Of a stretch of 64,000 nt of DNA, positions 56,582 through 64,000 are shown one piece after another (position 1 is the stretch's first letter; each line of letters starts with the position of its first letter). Source of the stretch: Sulfuricurvum sp. (GTDB lineage: Bacteria; Campylobacterota; Campylobacteria; Campylobacterales; Sulfurimonadaceae); assembly GCF_030691015.1 (NCBI RefSeq), contig NZ_JAUYFF010000019.1:164604-228603 (forward strand). Reading direction: 5' to 3'. The translations under genes were made by a program, and so were the position numbers. Under the pieces are notes generated by a model. The model searched no databases, was not told the DNA's origin, and saw nothing but the letters and a program-made list of their open reading frames with translations.

Positions 56582-58294
56582 ATGGGTAGATATGCAGTTA
56601 CTTTTCCTACTATTTTTGGAACCTTTTTTGTATTAGCTTCATTGAATCTTTGCGCACTTGATTTGAAATCAACTCTACACGAGAGTCTTAATACGAATCC
56701 TGAAATAAAACAAAAATACCAAGAACTTTCTGCAGCGTATCATGAACTTGATATTTCCCGCTCAGGCTATTTACCGAAACTGGATGTTCGAAGCAGTATT
56801 GCTAAAGAGCGTGCTAACACACAAATGACCGGTTTTGAGAGTCGTTCTTTTAAAACGGTGAATACCAATATAACCCTCTCTCAGAACCTTTTTTCAGGCT
56901 TCATGACCGATTCGGAAATGAGGGTTAAGCGCCATCATATTCAAATGAAGTCCTTTGAATATGATGAAAAAGTAAATGATCTTTCTTTGCGTTTGATTAA
57001 GGGGTATTTGGATGTGCTGAAAGCGCACGAATTATTGGAAGTTGAGCGTGATAATTCGAAAACTCATGAAAAAATCTATCAAAAGATTTCACTTCGTCTT
57101 GAAGCAGGCGGCGGTAGAGTTGCTGATCATAAAGAAGCCTTGGCGAAGCTCTCCCTTAGTTATGTTAATGCCTTAACACAAGATAACAATTATAACGATG
57201 CAGCGAATATATTACACACATTAACAGGGCACTATTTAGATATCAAAACACTTCAAAAACCTTCTATAAACTCTTCTTTACTTCCTCGGACACTCGAAGA
57301 GGCTATGGAGGATGCGATCCAAAAAAACGTATCGGTTATGGTTGGGCAATCGGAAGTGGAAAGTGCGAAAGAGTCGGTTGATCTGGAACGGAGCACCTAT
57401 TATCCGAAAGTTGATGCGGAACTTAACTCACGTACCTATGATAATGCTAACGGTACCGGAAATATTGATAAAACAGCCGCCGCCATGGTGACGTTGAGCT
57501 ATAACCTCTATAACGGAGGGGGCGATGAAGCACGGGTTAAACGAAGCCTGAGCCAAACGTATAATGCAATGGAACATCTTAGGTCGCTGAAGCGTGATGT
57601 GATGGAAAAAATGGCGATTGCCTACAATGCCTATACCGTCTTTAATCGTCAAAAACCTTTTTTAGATCTCTATCGTGAAGCAAATTTTGATAAGACACAT
57701 TTTTACCATGAAGAGTTTGATCTGGGACGGCGAAGTTTGATCGATCTTTTAGACTCTGAAAATGAATACAGTACGGCTCGTCGTAAAGCGATTGAAAACG
57801 AGTATGATCTTCTCTACTCTTTTTTCCGTGTATTAGCGGCAAAAAATGAGTTAGTCTCTTATTTTAATATTGAGACGGATAAAGAAAGTGGGATGAAGTC
57901 CACCGATCCTATCCCTACTAACAGTGAATTTGCCCCCTCCGTCGGAGAATACCCGATGATTCCGACATTAAAGATGAACACTCAAGAGATCAATCTCCCT
58001 AAAGCGGAGGGTAACGTAACTTCTCAGAGCGTTACACAGGATCAAAAAGGGTATGCATACCATCTTAAAGCGGCACGTTCGGGAGACCTGCAGAGTCAGT
58101 GCAAACTGGTGTACTTGTATGAGCAGGGGATAGGGACGGTAAAAAATACAGATAAAGCGCTGTATTGGAAAAAACGGTGTGTTCCAAAACCAAAAGCTGA
58201 ATTTGTGTCGCCCCCTAAAGAAAAAGCCAAATCATTGGATGAGAGGCTTAAAGAACTCGGGATACTGTTAGAAGAATCGCAAAAGGGAAGATAA
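56582..58294 (+). CDS. Type I secretion TolC-like outer membrane protein with a C-terminal Sel1-like repeat
   Basis: The 570-residue protein has a signal peptide (about 1-26, ending CALD) and an OEP-type double helical-hairpin body to about residue 440, with LRLIKGYLDVLKAHELLEVERDN and the second-half counterpart. It resembles LapE/AggA channels. A tail of about 110 residues follows and includes a single Sel1-type repeat (about 490-533, KAARSGDLQSQCKLVYLYEQ then GIGTVKNTDKALYWKK). Such a repeat normally binds partner proteins and is unusual on a TolC homologue. It heads the operon with ABC and adaptor genes and should be the outer-membrane exit for the adhesin. Confidence 0.87.
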   Translation: MGRYAVTFPTIFGTFFVLASLNLCALDLKSTLHESLNTNPEIKQKYQELSAAYHELDISRSGYLPKLDVRSSIAKERANTQMTGFESRSFKTVNTNITLSQNLFSGFMTDSEMRVKRHHIQMKSFEYDEKVNDLSLRLIKGYLDVLKAHELLEVERDNSKTHEKIYQKISLRLEAGGGRVADHKEALAKLSLSYVNALTQDNNYNDAANILHTLTGHYLDIKTLQKPSINSSLLPRTLEEAMEDAIQKNVSVMVGQSEVESAKESVDLERSTYYPKVDAELNSRTYDNANGTGNIDKTAAAMVTLSYNLYNGGGDEARVKRSLSQTYNAMEHLRSLKRDVMEKMAIAYNAYTVFNRQKPFLDLYREANFDKTHFYHEEFDLGRRSLIDLLDSENEYSTARRKAIENEYDLLYSFFRVLAAKNELVSYFNIETDKESGMKSTDPIPTNSEFAPSVGEYPMIPTLKMNTQEINLPKAEGNVTSQSVTQDQKGYAYHLKAARSGDLQSQCKLVYLYEQGIGTVKNTDKALYWKKRCVPKPKAEFVSPPKEKAKSLDERLKELGILLEESQKGR

Positions 58295-58325
58295 GCCAGA
58301 TGAAAGCACTATATAAAGGTAAGCA

Positions 58326-60473
58326 ATGAGTCTTAAATACGATGATAAAACCGATCCGTTATTAAAATGTCTGGTCCTTTTTACCAAGCTGTATCACACC
58401 CCTTACAGTGCTGAAGCCTTAACCTCTGATCTGCCGCTTAAACCGGGTGAGAGCACCCCTGAACTGTTTGCCCCCAACAGTTCCAAAGGGCTTTTTTCCC
58501 GTGCTGCCCGTAAAGCCGGTCTCACCAGCCGTATCGCCCATAAAAAACTTTCTGAAATATCTCCGCTGGTACTGCCGGCAATTTTGATTCTCAACGGAAA
58601 AAAGGCTTGTATCCTCGAATCGTATAGTAAGGATCGAAAACAAGCCAAAATTATTTTGCCCGAATTGGATGAATCTGAAACATGGGTTGATATCACCGAA
58701 CTTGAAAAAGAGTATATCGGGTACGTTTTCTATTTGAAAAAAGAGTATGCCCTCGAAAAACGATCCCAAAAAGCGACCGATCATACGACAGGGCATTGGT
58801 TTTGGGGGACATTGTGGATGTCCCGTTTTATTTACCGTGATGTTATTCTCGCTTCGTTGATTATCAACATCGGTATTATCGCCAGCCCCCTCTTTACTAT
58901 GAACGTTTATGACCGTGTTATCCCTAATGATGCGATGGAGACGATGTGGGTATTAGCCAGCGGTATCGTTTTGGTGTATGTGTTGGAAGCACTGATGAAA
59001 TTTACCCGCAGCTATTATCTCGAAACGGCCGCTAAAAAAAGTGACGTGATTATGTCGTCGATCATTTTTGAAAAAGTGCTCGATATGAAACTCGAAGCGC
59101 GCCCGAAATCGGTCGGATCATTTGCCAATAATTTGAGAGATTTTGAATCGGTGAGGGGGTTTATCTCATCCTCTACGCTGACGGTATTGGTCGATATGCC
59201 GTTTTTAGTTATCTTTTTAATCATTATATGGATGCTCGGGGGGTTGATGGTCTTTATTCCGATTTTTATGGGACTATTGATCTTACTCTATACCGTTTCC
59301 ATTAAGCCCCAGCTTCAAAAAAGTATTGAAGCGACCCATCAGGCATCGGCCAATAAAAACAGTGTTTTGGTTGAGAGTTTGATGAATCTAGAGATGATTA
59401 AGACCATGGGTGCGAATGGAAGGTCTCAGTACGAATGGGAAGAGGCAAACGGTCATATAGCCAATGTCAGTCTTAAATCAAAATTACTCACGGCTTCAAT
59501 CCCTACCGTCACCGGATTTTTGACGCAGGTGACAACCGTAATGCTAATTGTCGCCGGGGTCTATATGATTCAGGATCGTTTAATGACGATGGGGGCTTTG
59601 ATCGCGATCGTCATGCTCACGTCGCGGGCGATGGCACCGATGGGGCAGGTTGCCGCCTTGATTTCCAGCTATCAAAACGTTAAAAGCTCCTATGACACCT
59701 TAAGCAAAATCATTCAAATGCCCGCAGAACATCCTAACGGAACTGAATTTTTGAAACGTGTCGGATTAAAAGGGGATATAGAGTTTAAAAATGTCTCTTT
59801 CCGCTATCCCGATGAGGATAAATACTCTTTGAAAAACGTCAGTTTTAAAATCAAAGCAGGGGAGCGAGTCGGGATAGTCGGACGGATCGGATCGGGTAAA
59901 AGTACGATTGAGAAGATCATATTAGGGCTTTACAGCGTCAGTGAAGGTTCTGTATTGGTTGACGGTGTCGATATGTTCCAAATTGATCCGATTGATTTGC
60001 GTAAAAGCATCGCGTATGTTCCGCAGGATCTATCGTTGATTAAGGGGACGGTACGGGATAATATCATTTATCGCGACCCTTCCGCCGATGAGCGGATGAT
60101 TTTCCGTGCCGCGAAAATCAGCGGTGTCGAAGATTTTGTAAATCGCCATCCTAGAGGATATGAGATGAATGTCGGTGAGCGTGGCGAGGGGATCTCAGGT
60201 GGGCAACGTCAAAGTATCGCCATTGCCCGCGCCGTTATCTCGGATGTACCGATTATCCTTTTGGATGAGCCGACCAATATGATGGACAGCCTTACCGAAG
60301 AGAAAGTCAAACACAATCTTAAAGAAGTATTGGGCGGAAAAACAGTCATACTTGTAACTCACAAGACATCACTCCTTGATCTTGTCGATCGCTTAATGGT
60401 GGTAGAAGAGGGTAAAATAGTGGCGGATGGTCCTAAAGAAGACGTGTTAAAAAAACTCGCAGGAGGTAAGTGA
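58326..60473 (+). CDS. Type I secretion ABC transporter, LapB-like
   Basis: The 715-residue protein begins with a C39-like domain (about 1-140) in which only a Cys in LLKCLVLF remains of the peptidase set, so it is probably non-proteolytic and binds the substrate. Membrane helices lie at about 165-440. The nucleotide-binding domain has Walker A GRIGSGKST, signature SGGQRQS and Walker B PIILLDEPT. It exports large adhesins or RTX proteins in one step with the adaptor and TolC partner. It overlaps the adaptor gene by 1 base. Confidence 0.94.
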   Translation: MSLKYDDKTDPLLKCLVLFTKLYHTPYSAEALTSDLPLKPGESTPELFAPNSSKGLFSRAARKAGLTSRIAHKKLSEISPLVLPAILILNGKKACILESYSKDRKQAKIILPELDESETWVDITELEKEYIGYVFYLKKEYALEKRSQKATDHTTGHWFWGTLWMSRFIYRDVILASLIINIGIIASPLFTMNVYDRVIPNDAMETMWVLASGIVLVYVLEALMKFTRSYYLETAAKKSDVIMSSIIFEKVLDMKLEARPKSVGSFANNLRDFESVRGFISSSTLTVLVDMPFLVIFLIIIWMLGGLMVFIPIFMGLLILLYTVSIKPQLQKSIEATHQASANKNSVLVESLMNLEMIKTMGANGRSQYEWEEANGHIANVSLKSKLLTASIPTVTGFLTQVTTVMLIVAGVYMIQDRLMTMGALIAIVMLTSRAMAPMGQVAALISSYQNVKSSYDTLSKIIQMPAEHPNGTEFLKRVGLKGDIEFKNVSFRYPDEDKYSLKNVSFKIKAGERVGIVGRIGSGKSTIEKIILGLYSVSEGSVLVDGVDMFQIDPIDLRKSIAYVPQDLSLIKGTVRDNIIYRDPSADERMIFRAAKISGVEDFVNRHPRGYEMNVGERGEGISGGQRQSIAIARAVISDVPIILLDEPTNMMDSLTEEKVKHNLKEVLGGKTVILVTHKTSLLDLVDRLMVVEEGKIVADGPKEDVLKKLAGGK

Positions 60474-61816
60474 TGAAATTCTCTAACGATCGCGGTTTTG
60501 ACGATTCCGATTTGGAGTATATGTCCAGTCTCTCCACGGCGGCAAATCGCAATACGGCGCAATCATCCCGTATCTTTTTATGGTCGGTTTTGGCGCTGGT
60601 TAGCGGAACATTGATTTGGATGAGTATTGCAGAGGTCGATGAAATTACCAAAGGGGAGGGGAAAGTAATCCCCTCTACCCATCTGCAGGTGATTCAAAAT
60701 CTTGAGGGCGGGATTGTTGAAGAGATACATGTCAATGAAGGGGACAGCGTCAAAAAAGGGGATTTGCTGATTCGTTTAAGTGATATAAAACCCAAAAGTG
60801 AATTTGACGGTAACCGAATCCAATACTATGAATTAAAATCAAAACTCTATCGTCTCCAAGCGGAAGCGTCAATGGGGAATTTTTCGATAGATCCACCCCA
60901 GCGGCAAGAACTCGATGGATTTATTGAGCGTGAAGAGGGGGTATTTCACTCGAATCGAAGTCTACTCATTAGTAAAATAAATATTTTGAATGAACAAATG
61001 AATCAGCGCTTAAGCGAACTCTCGGATGCCAAATCAAAAGCGAAACTTCTCTCGGAAACTCGAGAAATGATCGCTAAAGAGGAAGCACTTTCTCAGTCGA
61101 TGTTTCAAAAAGGGGTTGAATCCAAGAGTGATTATTGGAAGGTTCAACGAGAACGGAGCCGAATAGAACGAGAATTGGAAGAGGCTCAAAACTCCATTCC
61201 AAGGCTGGAGTATGCGGTAGCGGAACTCAAAGAGAAGATGCTTCAGGAAAAAATAGATTATCAAAACAAAGCGAAGCTTGAACTGAGTGCAACCAATGCG
61301 GAACTTGGGCGGATTGATACGAGTTCTATGCCGTTATCCGATCAAGTCGATCGCTCTAAAATCATTGCTCCGGTAACCGGTGTTATGAAGCAGATGTTTA
61401 TCAATACCGTCGGCGGTGTGGTGCGTCCCGGGATGGATATCGCCGAGATTGTTCCGACCGAAGACTCCCTGCTGATCGAAACAAAAATCAAACCTTCTGA
61501 TATAGGATTCCTTCATCCGGGACAAAAAGCAATTGTTAAATTTTCCGCTTACGATTTTTCGATTTACGGTGGAATGGTGGGTGAAGTGTACCAAATCAGT
61601 TCGGATACGATTATCGATCAGCAAAAGCAAGAGAGCTATTATTTGGTGAAAGTTAAGATCAATCAAAAACTGGCTATCAACTCTAAACTAGCAAAGGTCA
61701 CAATTATGCCGGGTATGACGGCAAATATTGATATCCTTACCGGCAAAAAGACGATTTTACAGTATTTGATGAAACCGATCATCAAAGCGCGTCAAAATGC
61801 CCTTACGGAGAAATAA
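60473..61816 (+). CDS. Type I secretion membrane fusion protein, HlyD/LapC-like
   Basis: I choose the ATG at 60473, after AGGAGG and overlapping the ABC stop (TGATG); the product is 447 residues. One membrane helix (about 38-58) is followed by a lipoyl half motif, IQNLEGGIVEEIHVNEGDSV. A long coiled coil (about 150-270) and a HlyD C-terminal domain with IIAPVTGVMKQMFINTVGG and VRPGMDIAEIVP complete it. It links the ABC pump to the outer-membrane channel. Confidence 0.94.
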   Translation: MKFSNDRGFDDSDLEYMSSLSTAANRNTAQSSRIFLWSVLALVSGTLIWMSIAEVDEITKGEGKVIPSTHLQVIQNLEGGIVEEIHVNEGDSVKKGDLLIRLSDIKPKSEFDGNRIQYYELKSKLYRLQAEASMGNFSIDPPQRQELDGFIEREEGVFHSNRSLLISKINILNEQMNQRLSELSDAKSKAKLLSETREMIAKEEALSQSMFQKGVESKSDYWKVQRERSRIERELEEAQNSIPRLEYAVAELKEKMLQEKIDYQNKAKLELSATNAELGRIDTSSMPLSDQVDRSKIIAPVTGVMKQMFINTVGGVVRPGMDIAEIVPTEDSLLIETKIKPSDIGFLHPGQKAIVKFSAYDFSIYGGMVGEVYQISSDTIIDQQKQESYYLVKVKINQKLAINSKLAKVTIMPGMTANIDILTGKKTILQYLMKPIIKARQNALTEK

Positions 61817-62440
61817 ATGTATCGCATAATCTTAGTAAGTGAATCAGAATCGTTTGTCAAAACTCTTGGAATTAAACTATCCGAGATTGGGTATTCTTGG
61901 CTCTCTTTCGATGAGATGAAGTCCGATGAGAAAACGCAAGATTCCTTTATTGTCATCTTGGATATTCAATCCTTTCAGATGACATTCCACGCATTGGGAG
62001 AATTTTTAAAAGAGTATCCCTATCCTGTTTTGGTCATGAGTGCGATTCCTACCTTTGAAGAGGGATATCCTCTGTTGCGTATGGGGGTCAGAGGATATGC
62101 CAATAGGCATATCGGCTCGGTTCATCTCCAGAGTGCGCTGAGTGTTCTTGAATCAGGGGGAAGCTGGTTTGATCCTGGATTTATGAATGATTTGATTCGT
62201 CATATCGATTATCGAGGTACTCCGAGTGAGAGCGGACAAGAGTCGTTCGAAATATTGAGCGAGCGTGAACGGGAGATTGCCCGATACATTGCGCAAGGGC
62301 TTAGTAATCATCAAATAGCAGAGGTACTGGAGATCACAGAACGTACGGTAAAAGCACATCTTCTTTCATGTTATAAGAAATTGGGATTAAATGATCGTGT
62401 GAGTCTTGCCTTGTGGGTCAAAGAGGCAGGGTATGTCTAA
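61817..62440 (+). CDS. LuxR/NarL-type regulator with a degenerate receiver domain
   Basis: The 207-residue protein has a receiver-like N-terminal half with D49 in IVILDIQSF. The acidic pair that binds magnesium is replaced (RIILVSESES), and the conserved Lys is Arg (YANRHIG). The C-terminal LuxR helix-turn-helix is intact (LSEREREIARYIAQGLSNHQ, then TERTVKAHL). It may act without classical phosphorylation. It begins directly after the adaptor gene and overlaps the next gene by 8 bases. It likely controls the adhesin promoter, where a palindrome abuts the -35. Confidence 0.9.
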   Translation: MYRIILVSESESFVKTLGIKLSEIGYSWLSFDEMKSDEKTQDSFIVILDIQSFQMTFHALGEFLKEYPYPVLVMSAIPTFEEGYPLLRMGVRGYANRHIGSVHLQSALSVLESGGSWFDPGFMNDLIRHIDYRGTPSESGQESFEILSEREREIARYIAQGLSNHQIAEVLEITERTVKAHLLSCYKKLGLNDRVSLALWVKEAGYV

Positions 62441-63224
62441 ATCCTATCAAGAGAACGGCTCCAAAGCGATAGAGCGTTATTTGGCTGACGTTGCCCCTTA
62501 TGCGGCACAAAAGGTTGAAGAGGAGCAACCGCAGGCGGCTGAAGTGACGGTTTTGTCCATTCGAGCTTTTAACGGGATTGTCGCGATGTGTCAAGAGGAG
62601 TTGTCTAATGCCGATGAAGAGCATCTTCAGCATATCTTATTGATGATGTGTCATATCGATGTAAACGCTTCAGGTGAAGTGCTTTGCGGACAAATAAACG
62701 GATTTATTTCTCATTATATCGAATATTATAGACCCCTCAGCGAGGGAGATGACCCCTATTCAGCCATCAGCGAAGAGAATTTCAACAAATTAATTCGATT
62801 AAAACACTACGGAGAAAAACTTCGTTATTATGTAAAAAATTTTATCGCACAGAGCAAAAAAAGAAAATGGTATCAGTTGAGTATTTCTGCATCAAAGTAC
62901 CAATGGGCGGAAGATCAAGTACACGATCTTGAAACGGCGCTGGCCACAATTAAGTATCGACTTGAGGAAGACAGCGATAAAATGATCCAAAAAATTGTTG
63001 ATAATTTTTATATTATCTATATTTGTCTTTTGGCTTTGGTAAAATATTCGAAATTGAAACAAGATTTGATATTAGAGCTAAGTGCCAATGCCCAAATTGA
63101 CAGAATCTTAGATATGATCGATCCTTCGTTTCAAGCGCATACGCTAAAAAATAAATATCTTCTTTATTATCATCTGGTTTATGAACTGAAAGAGCTTCAT
63201 ACCAGCGTCCTCTCCGACATGTAA
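62433..63224 (+). CDS. Unrecognised helical protein of the adhesin locus
   Basis: The start is taken as the ATG at 62433, overlapping the LuxR-type gene, giving 263 residues; an in-frame extension to 62406 is possible but less likely. It looks almost wholly alpha-helical, with no signal peptide. One hydrophobic stretch (about 192-208, FYIIYICLLALVKYSK) might be a membrane or buried helix. Residues about 20-110 are acidic and later parts are basic. I recognise no family. Place between the regulator and the giant adhesin gene suggests a role in adhesin regulation, folding or secretion. Confidence 0.7.
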   Translation: MSKSYQENGSKAIERYLADVAPYAAQKVEEEQPQAAEVTVLSIRAFNGIVAMCQEELSNADEEHLQHILLMMCHIDVNASGEVLCGQINGFISHYIEYYRPLSEGDDPYSAISEENFNKLIRLKHYGEKLRYYVKNFIAQSKKRKWYQLSISASKYQWAEDQVHDLETALATIKYRLEEDSDKMIQKIVDNFYIIYICLLALVKYSKLKQDLILELSANAQIDRILDMIDPSFQAHTLKNKYLLYYHLVYELKELHTSVLSDM

Positions 63225-63226
63225 AG

Positions 63227-63271
63227 TTGTCCGATCGGACAATTGACCTTCACTCTATAGTATGGAATAAT
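63227..63271 (+). promoter_or_regulatory. Adhesin promoter with an abutting 16-bp perfect palindrome
   Basis: TTGTCCGATCGGACAA (63227-63242) is a perfect palindrome that ends exactly at a -35, TTGACC (63243-63248). A 17-base spacer and AATAAT (63266-63271) complete the promoter, 33 bases before the adhesin ATG. As RNA it could form a 6-bp hairpin with no T-run, so an operator is the better reading. LuxR/NarL-type regulators bind inverted repeats in this place, and one is encoded two genes upstream. Confidence 0.55.
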
Positions 63272-63304
63272 TTGACACTGAAAATTTCCTAAATGGAGCA
63301 AGTC

Positions 63305-64000
63305 ATGTCAAAAGCGATTGGTGAAGTAACCCGTATTGATGGAGAGTATATTGTTAAATCAGGTGATGGGTCATTAAAGATCTTAGCACCAGGGACACTC
63401 CTTTTCGAAGATGACGTGATTCAAGGGCGCGGCGGTAGTCGCGAACTTGAGATTGAGCTTGTAAATGGGGATAAACTTGTTTTGGGCGGAGATGAAGTGG
63501 TCACGCTCAGTGAAAGTGTTATTTCCAAAGAACCGTTTGATGCGCAAGATACACAGATAGAGCCTGAGCAAATTGTGAGCAAGGTTGATTCAAGTGATTG
63601 GACCATGAGTATTGATCCAGAAATGATTATAGGATCGATCGAACCGGAACATTTTGTGGCGAGAGCGTTTCTTGATCATGATATTTTGGATTTAAATAAC
63701 GGGCCAGCTTTCAATACAAATGGGGCAGCTTTCAATGATGGGTTAATCGGATTGACTCCGGAAAATGAAGTGACTGCAGATGTTGACGCAGTTGAAGCTG
63801 CCGTGGAAACGGTAGAATCAACAGATGTGCTGGAAGCACCGGCAGCAGAAACGATAGTTGATGCTGCGGCTGCACAAGCTGCTGCAGAACAAGCGGCTGC
63901 ACAAGCTGCTGCAGAACAAGCGGCTGCACAAGCTGCTGCAGAACAAGCGGCTGCACAAGCTGCTGCAGAACAAGCGGCTGCACAAGCTGCTGCAGACCAA
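63305..64000 (+). CDS. Large LapA-like type I-secreted adhesin, N-terminal part only
   Basis: Only 232 codons lie in the window and the frame stays open. The N-terminus (about residues 1-70, GEVTRIDGEYIVKSGDG, ILAPGTLLFEDDVIQ, LEIELVNGDKLVLGGDE) resembles the retention module of LapA-type adhesins, which holds the protein in the outer membrane channel. An acidic linker follows, then a tandem nine-residue Ala/Gln/Glu repeat from residue 188. The matching export system lies just upstream. C-terminal RTX and adhesion repeats are expected beyond the edge. AAATGGAGC precedes the ATG. Confidence 0.88.
   Translation, partial: MSKAIGEVTRIDGEYIVKSGDGSLKILAPGTLLFEDDVIQGRGGSRELEIELVNGDKLVLGGDEVVTLSESVISKEPFDAQDTQIEPEQIVSKVDSSDWTMSIDPEMIIGSIEPEHFVARAFLDHDILDLNNGPAFNTNGAAFNDGLIGLTPENEVTADVDAVEAAVETVESTDVLEAPAAETIVDAAAAQAAAEQAAAQAAAEQAAAQAAAEQAAAQAAAEQAAAQAAADQ
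63866..64000 (+). repeat. 27-bp tandem repeat in the adhesin gene
   Basis: Five consecutive 27-base units encode AAAQAAAEQ, four identical at amino-acid level and the fifth with Asp for Glu (AAAQAAADQ). The array continues to or past the window end. The unit keeps the reading frame, so changes in copy number would lengthen or shorten a helical linker without breaking the gene. Antisense ORFs across it are artefacts of the repeat. Confidence 0.9.

Noticed and set aside
63732..64000. Two long minus-strand ORFs across the adhesin repeat, rich in Leu/Gln or Cys/Ser.
   Set aside because: They are antisense images of the 27-bp repeat; the plus-strand frame has a start, ribosome binding site and adhesin-like sequence.
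63866..64000. Possible CRISPR array because of regular short repeats.
   Set aside because: Units are directly adjacent with no spacers and keep one open reading frame.
1..64000. tRNA, rRNA, insertion sequences, integrases or attachment sites.
   Set aside because: None was recognised by eye; small RNAs without strong motifs could be missed.

Overview
The window comes from a campylobacterotal (epsilonproteobacterial) chromosome, most like the free-living sulfur- and iron-cycling genera such as Sulfuricurvum or Sulfurimonas. The evidence is gene content and order. The runs ppiD-ftsA-ftsZ, polyprenyl synthase-hemA-proS-fxsA-(dsb)-hemC-ubiD, and hinT/pheS-pheT-aroA-ispH ... rpsA-serA match orders I recall from Campylobacter jejuni. 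A desulforubrerythrin, a DUF2018 (HP0242-type) protein and HQWREPL-type histidine kinases are also typical of the group. The genus is inference; no rRNA gene is present to test it. I see no tRNA, CRISPR array or insertion sequence. The window is densely coded, and the longest gaps between genes are about 220 bases.

Layout. 1-1794 (minus): the tail of a tripartite efflux operon (TolC-like channel, MacA/HlyD-like adaptor cut by the window edge). 2020-6591: a compact operon of porin, periplasmic solute-binding protein and membrane GGDEF/EAL protein, probably a ligand-sensing c-di-GMP module. 6610-15718: an oxidative-stress and iron island, with a small Cys protein, desulforubrerythrin, DUF2325, ferritin, a 25-codon upstream ORF, hemP, two TonB-dependent receptors, piuC and exbB-exbD-tonB. 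Three Fur-box-like sites lie upstream of its transcription units. 15828-43949: housekeeping genes for proteolysis, release-factor methylation, lipid transport, cell division, biotin, haem, quinone, tRNA charging, arginine, shikimate and isoprenoid synthesis.

43954-52550: an accessory block between ispH and rpsA, which are adjacent in relatives as I remember them. It holds a double-sensor histidine kinase, a bacteriohaemerythrin, an OmpR-type response regulator and a two-partner secretion pair (TpsA adhesin, TpsB transporter). The tpsA promoter carries a perfect tandem 11-bp repeat, placed as a PhoB/OmpR-type site would be. 52704-56439 returns to core genes (rpsA, a membrane protein, serA). 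56582-64000: a type I secretion operon (TolC-like, ABC and HlyD-like proteins), a LuxR-type regulator with a degenerate receiver, an unrecognised helical protein, and the N-terminus of a large LapA-like adhesin that runs off the window.

The theme of the accessory parts is surface attachment and iron: c-di-GMP signalling, two separate adhesin export systems each with its own regulator and candidate operator, and a Fur-controlled siderophore/haem uptake and iron storage island. I see no wholly new enzyme system. The best leads for something undescribed are the two regulator-operator pairs, a leader element shared by the ferritin and siderophore-receptor genes, the hemP upstream ORF, and the unknown gene in the adhesin locus.
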